NCBI GenBank assembly: GCA_039707655.1
Contig: CM077673.1
Location: 269,336,288 to 269,400,287, forward strand
Direction: 5' to 3'
Source of the DNA: Elymus sibiricus
Taxonomy: Eukaryota > Streptophyta > Magnoliopsida > Poales > Poaceae
Length of the DNA: 64,000 bases
Each line of letters begins with the position of its first letter. Positions within the stretch are counted from its first letter, which is position 1. Of the stretch, positions 59,300-64,000 are shown piece after piece. The position numbers were made by a program, and so were the translations under genes. Below the pieces are notes generated by a model. That model did no database searches and was not told where the DNA came from. It saw only the letters and a program-made list of their open reading frames with translations.

Positions 59300-61616
59300 G
59301 GCCAAGACAACCAGGAAATAATATTCATCTGTATCTGGGGCTACTTCAAGCGGAGTTAGACACGTTATGGAAAACACCGGCCAAGACATGGGACGCCAGT
59401 AAAGGCGAGTATTTCTATATGAGAGCCATGCTGATGACGACGGTGCACAACTATCTCGGTTATGGATATGTATCAGGACAGGTGTGCCATGGATATTGCG
59501 GATGCATGCGGTGCATGGATGATACAACGTCTCAGCAGCTAACGTCAACAAAAGACGGTGGGTCTGGAAAATCGTGTACATGGGGCATCGAAGATGGCTC
59601 GCACAGGACGACCCGTGGAGAAACCGTGGAGATCTACTCAGTGGTGAGGTTGAGCATCGAGGACCTCCACGTAAGCGGAGCGGCACCAAAATCGATGAGC
59701 TGTTGAAAAACTAGGAACAGTGCCCCGCGCCGGGAAAGAAGATGAAAAAGGCGTCGGAGCCGCTGCTGAAGGTATGGAAAACAAGGTCTGTTTTCTAGGA
59801 CTTGTCGTACTTGCGCAAACTCGACATGCCTCATTGCCTTGATCAAATGCATATCAGGAAGAATATCCTTGAGAGCTTGCTTGCAACACTGATGAACATG
59901 CCGGATAAGACCAAGGATGGGACGAAGGAAAGAAGAGACTTGGAAGATTTGAAAATCAGGGCAGATCTGCACATGCCGCCCCGTAAAAAGTCAACAGAGG
60001 CGGAGACGGAGGCGGGGGACAGGGGCAGGAAAGTCAACAAGAAGGATGAGAATTATTGCCCCCCTTCTTGCTTCACCTTAAGTCCGAAGGAGATCGATCA
60101 ATTCTTCAAGTGCCTTACCAGAATCAAAGTTAGTTCCGGTTACTGTGGGAAGATAAGCAGATTTCTAGACACCAAGAAGAAACGGTTCAGCGGGATGAAG
60201 TCTGATGACTGTCACGTGATGATGACGTAGATCCTTCCGGTTGCCCTTAGAGTTATAATGGACGAGCACGTCCGTGAAACGCTTATTGGTTTGTGCAACT
60301 TTTTTGATGTTATGTCTTGAAAGTCGATCAGTGTGAAGCAGCTCCGAAGGTTACAAGAAGAGATAGTTGTCATACTAAATGAGCTTGAGATTTACTTCCC
60401 GCCCGCGTTCTTTGACTTCATGGTGCATCTATGTGTCCACATTGTGGACGACATCATCGACCTCGGGCCGTCATTCCTTCACAGCATGATGCTTTTCGAG
60501 AGGATGAATGGGGTCATCAAAGGATTCATTCGTAACATGTCCCGTCTGGATGGAAGCATTGTGCAGCACTATCTAACCCAAGAGTGCATCTCCTTTTGCG
60601 AGAATTATCTAAGTGACGAAAACCCTATTGTTGGTTTGCCCGTCAACAAGCACCTTGGGAGGCTCAGAGGAGATGGTCACACGAACGGTTGGAGGGAATT
60701 GCATGTGGACTACTCGGATCGACGCAACAACTTGGACATAGCAAACTTAGTAGTGCTACAGCACCTAGACGTGGTAGATCCTTTCATGGAACTGCACAAA
60801 GAAACCATCGTAAAGAAGTATCGTGACCATGGGCTACACAAGACGGACGCCGAAGTTACTAGAGAGCACAACTACACTTTCTTGCGTTGGTTCAAAGAGC
60901 ATGTTATTGCTAATCCCCCGGAAGAGGGCAGTGAAGACGGATTGTTCATGCACGCCTTAGCACATGGCCGTGCGGCCAACCTCAAGACCTATCAGGCATA
61001 TGATATCAACGGATACACGTTTTACACGGAGGCCAAAGACATAAACAGTGATTACCAGAACTCAGGGGTGACGATGGAATTCATGACCGGCGACAACGGC
61101 GCAACAGAAAGATTCTACGGAAGGGTCGAAGAGATCTGGGAGCTTGACTACCCTGGACTGCACAGTGCGACGATGTTCCGTGTTAGATAGGCTAAGGCTG
61201 TCGTCAGAGAAAACAAGTATTTCACTACCATGTCTATACCCGACGTAAAGAGTGCTATCGTGAACGTTAACGTCATTGCCAAAACTGAGCCATGGGTACA
61301 CGCTAAGCACGTGACACAATGCTTCTTCATAACCGACCCGAGCAATCCGAGCCGTGTTGTCATGAGGAGAGGCAAAAGGAGCAACGTCGGAATGGACGGG
61401 GTCGCTAACGAGGAACACTACGACCAGTATGGCGACCCGATGAGGGAAGATGACGATGACGATGAAGCATATGTCAAAAGAAGAAGCAAGACTACATTAC
61501 CTAAGAAAAATCACACTCCATGGAAAAGGAAAAGTCATAACGAGGGACTCAATTACTCGGCAGCGAACAAGAAAGGAAAGAAGCTCACTCAGAAAGGAAA
61601 GCGTCGACGCACTTAA
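59300..61616 (+). pseudogene. CACTA TNP2-type transposase, central and C-terminal part
   Basis: Continues the transposase from 44998. Central TNP2 region: LDTLWKTPAKTWDA, LGYGYVSGQVCHGYCGCMRCMDD (59340-59540) and SYLRKLDMPHCLDQMHIRKN (59802 onwards). Then comes DUF4218 (VHLCVHIVDDI, LGPSFLHSMMLFERMNGV, SRLDGSIVQHYLTQECISFC; 60333 onwards) and DUF4216 (FYGRVEEIWELDYPGL, SIPDVKSAIVNV). It ends in a Lys-rich tail (KKGKKLTQKGKRRR) with TAA at 61614. Stops at 60228-60230 and 61188-61190, one TGA near 60318, and frameshifts around 59590-59800 inactivate it. The domain order and the length are those of an autonomous CACTA transposase. Confidence 0.9.
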
Positions 61617-61856
61617 CCGTTATTGGCGACGAAGAAGAAGCAAACCATCATTTATATATATGTTCCTATTTTGTATACGCACTTAATTAACCGTTATCGG
61701 TCAAATGATATAATATATATGGCCCTTCACATCATGCATATTGGTCATTTTTCAGACTGAGAAAAACAAAAACAAAAATAAATGAAAAAATAAGATAAAA
61801 ATAAAAATGAAAGGTAATAAAAAGGAGAAAGGTAAAAAATAAAATGAAAAAGGAAA
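61617..61856. other. spacer after CACTA gene 1
   Basis: AT-rich 3' flank of gene 1 including an A-rich run (61756-61855). No gene seen. Confidence 0.6.
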
Positions 61857-61938
61857 GCACTAGCGGTAGCGCTGGTTTGGAACCAGCGCTATAGCTAACT
61901 TAGTTATAGCGCTGGTTCCAAACCAGCGCTACCACTAC
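61857..61938. repeat. nested palindrome between the two CACTA genes
   Basis: Left arm 61857-61898 and right arm 61900-61938 are near-perfect inverted copies. Each arm itself contains AGCGCTGGTT, three bases, AACCAGCGCT. It lies directly upstream of the GC-rich leader of gene 2. Confidence 0.9.
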
Positions 61939-62620
61939 ATTCACTTAACCTCTCTCCCGCGCGCTTCTTCCCCCAATTCCCGAAATCCCCCCACACCACC
62001 GTCGTCGCCCTCCTCTCCGCGCGCGCCCTCCATCACCGCCGTCGCCCTCCTCTCCGCGCGCGCCCTCCGTTGCCGTTGTCGTCCTCATCGCCACCGTCGC
62101 CCTCCGTCGCCGCCGTCGCCCTCTGTCACCGCCGTAGCCCTCGTCGCCCTCCGTCGTCCTCGTCGCCGGCGTCTCCCCTGCCCCCCCCCCCAACGCCGGC
62201 GCCTCCCCTGCCCCTGTAAGGCACCCGCCCCTCCTCTCTCTCTCCTCTCTCTGCCTAGTTTAGTTAGAACCCTAGCTGGGTTTGTTAGAACCCTAGCTAG
62301 CTATAGTTAGGTTTGTTGATTCATTTCACTATGTATTACATTGTTTGCATTTGTTTTGCCGGAATGATTCCGAGTGGCCTATGTTTTGCTGTAATGTTGA
62401 TTCATTTCCGTTCCGGCAAATTTCAGGCGCTCGATATGTCCACTTATTAGCAAAGGTCATGCGGAAATTTCGGCATGACTTGTGCTAGAAACTAGGACAT
62501 ATCGAGTGCCCGGGATTTGCCGCAACGGGAATGAATCAACATTCTGGCAAAACATAGGCCTTTTTTATGTCATTATTCATTTTATTAGATCTAGAATTAA
62601 TTGACTAGACTTAAGCGTAG
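61939..62620 (+). promoter_or_regulatory. leader and 5' intron of CACTA gene 2
   Basis: GC-rich CCGTCGCC-repeat leader (61980-62215), donor CCCT|GTAAGG at 62216, acceptor AAGCGTAG at 62620. The intron holds a large hairpin (62376-62560) homologous in part to the intron of gene 1. Confidence 0.55.
62376..62560. repeat. 185-bp hairpin in the intron of CACTA gene 2
   Basis: Arms 62376-62441 and 62495-62560, about 66 bp each with roughly nine mismatches by eye. The loop contains a further 7-bp stem (GTCATGC at 62456 and GCATGAC at 62473). Confidence 0.85.
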
Positions 62621-64000
62621 GAAACACGGCTAACAAAGATGAAGGAGGGCGTTCTGGTAATTGCGACGTCTACGAGGCAGCAAACAATTATTTTAACTAT
62701 CTGGATGAGCAACGGTTGTCGTACCCCCGTGTCACATCCGAGGGTGGCACCGACACCGGCACCGACATCAGCACCGATGCTGGCAATTTAGCCGGTACAG
62801 AACCGCAACCGAAGAGGATACGACGCCCAAACCAGCTCAGCACTACTAGACTGGTGGTCACGGAGGTGGACCCCGGCAATTTCGAGCCAAAACAGCCTGA
62901 GGAAGCGCGCATGTGCTACGGCAATCAAATAGGCTGCATCCTACGGGAAACCGCCACCATCAACGACAGAAAATTAAGGAAGATACCGAATATGGAGCAC
63001 TTCCTCCTAACCAAGCTGCACCGGAGTTTCTTGTTCCCGGGCCGGGATGAATCCAAGTATCCTAGACCGTGGCAAGACCCGGCAATGAAGAAGATAAACA
63101 ACAAAACCATGGGCAAGTTTAGCAACGCGTTTGTCCGCCTAGAAAGTTAGGGTGAAACATCGGATCATCGTCAAAAAGCAAACCTACTCCAAGATTGTAA
63201 AGGATAATCTGACAATTACGAAAGAGCAGTTCGAAATATTCAAGGCGGCTTGCATTGCCGAAGCTGTCAAAGAAAATTCGGAGTACATGAAGGGGCTTCA
63301 AGAAAGGACCATGGGGTACCACCGCCTCGGAAGCCGTGGTTACTCGGGAAAGAGGCGCATATGGGACAAGGAGGACGCGGAACGCGAAAGTCTGGGGATC
63401 CCAGACCCTTGGCGGAGTTCACCGTCCCGCAGGAGCGTGACGTCATCAGGGCCCGGTACCGTTGAGACCCAGTCAACAAGGTTTTCGAAACGGACGCGGT
63501 CACGAGGGAGTTCATGAGACTGCTGGTAATTATTAATTTACCCCCTAATTTTAGCTTTTGATCAATTCGACTGCATGTTTAGTCAAATTTGTAAATGATC
63601 CACGTTCCTTTTGCAAAAAGAGCAGCACAGGATTGCGGCCGAAAGCAACTCGCCGTCTCAGGCGTCGGCGAGGCCCAAGTGGGACACCCCTTTCAACCGG
63701 GCCTTGAACATATTGAAAAGACTCCCGGTGGACACTCAGCGGTCATATGGACGCGTGCACGGCGTCGGAGACGGCGCCACGTGGAAGCACTACTACCGTG
63801 AGGACGCCTAGGAGAGAAAGGAAAGATGGAGGTTAAACAAAATAAACATCGACAAGAAGGTTGAGATTGCGGTCGATAAGAAGGTTGAGATCGCAGTCGA
63901 TAAGAAGGTTGAGCTTGCAGTCGATAAGAAATCAGCTGAGACCAAAGAAGCGATACGACCTGAGTTGGTGAGGGAGGCAGTCCAAGCAGCGGTAGCTGCC
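62621..64000 (+). pseudogene. CACTA gene 2 (plant transposase, Ptta/En/Spm type), partial
   Basis: Second CACTA protein, of the Transposase_24 (Ptta/En/Spm) family. The first exon frame carries YEAANNYFNYLDEQRLSYPR, then a Thr/Asp/Gly-rich stretch and RRPNQLSTTRLVVTEVDPGN (62716-63150). The next block is in another frame: VKHRIIVKKQTYSKIVKDN, MGYHRLGSRGYSGKRRIW, IPDP (63152-63410). The frame then shifts again (EFTVPQERDVI ... DAVTREFMRLL). A small intron follows (63536-63616), then KEQHRIAAESN, ASARPKWDTPFN, SYGRVHGVGDGATWKHYY. Frameshifts near 63150 and 63405, a TGA near 63463, and a TAG at 63809-63811 break it. It runs off the window, so length cannot be judged. Such proteins assist transposition in En/Spm-type elements. 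Confidence 0.82.
63851..63934 (+). repeat. 24-bp coding tandem repeat
   Basis: Three units (63851-63874, 63875-63898, 63899-63922) and a partial fourth encode D-K-K-V-E-I/L-A-V, in frame within the C-terminal coil of CACTA gene 2. Confidence 0.9.

Larger units (their letters stand above)
59295..64000 (+). mobile_element. element J: CACTA DNA transposon, right segment
   Basis: Continuation of J after K: rest of the TNP2 gene, a palindromic spacer and a second gene that runs off the window. The right terminal repeat is not reached. Confidence 0.9.

Noticed and set aside
61857..61938. Palindrome as the right end of the CACTA element
   Set aside because: No TAGTG terminus and no target duplication; gene 2 of the CACTA type follows, so the element continues.
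1..64000. Host plant genes, tRNA or rRNA genes
   Set aside because: Every stretch is accounted for by a transposable element; tRNA-like strings are only primer binding sites.

Overview
The window looks like intergenic DNA from a large grass genome, most probably Triticeae (wheat, barley, rye or Aegilops). It is tiled end to end by nested transposable elements, and I see no host gene. The evidence is: LTRs of the BARE/Angela/WIS copia type (they begin TGTTGGAAATATGCCC when read on the minus strand), Athila-like gypsy LTRs beginning TGATACGTCTCC, a 5-kb LTR ending CGCATCTTGGGCGTTACA that I recognise as Sukkula, a Tat-lineage gypsy element with an antisense gene, and a CACTA transposon starting CACTACTAGGAG. 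Family names are from memory; structures and boundaries are read from the sequence.

The layout is a V-shaped nest centred on element G (34629-36913). To the left, each element interrupts the next one inward: a copia element (7485-16115) lies in the Tat element (1-19258). The Tat element lies in the LTR of minus-strand Athila-like element C (19259-27092). C lies in the internal domain of Sukkula (27093-32961), Sukkula lies just before the polypurine tract of element F (32962-34628), and F lies in G. To the right, Athila-like H (36914-40585) interrupts the LTR of G, Athila-like I (40586-42709) interrupts the gag of H, CACTA element J (42710 to the window end) interrupts the gag of I, and copia element K (44999-59294, target duplication TCAAG on both sides) interrupts the transposase of J. 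Apart from the two copia elements, every element continues beyond the window or has its other half outside it.

Coding content is all of transposon origin and mostly broken. The Tat element has gag-protease-RT-RNase H-integrase on the plus strand with six premature stops and a frameshift. Convergent to it is a spliced antisense gene (18110 down to 5642) carrying the 'putative gypsy-type transposase' domain and a long coiled coil, split by the copia insertion. Element C encodes a Gag-like zinc-knuckle protein and no recognisable polymerase. J carries two broken genes, a TNP2-type transposase and a Transposase_24-type protein, whose 5' introns share homologous hairpin sequence.

The most notable event is a near-identical direct tandem duplication of 5.74 kb (44848-50586 and 50587-56326). 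It copied 151 bp of J together with one LTR and most of the body of K, giving K three LTRs. I found no CRISPR, tRNA, rRNA or bacterial-type regulatory feature.
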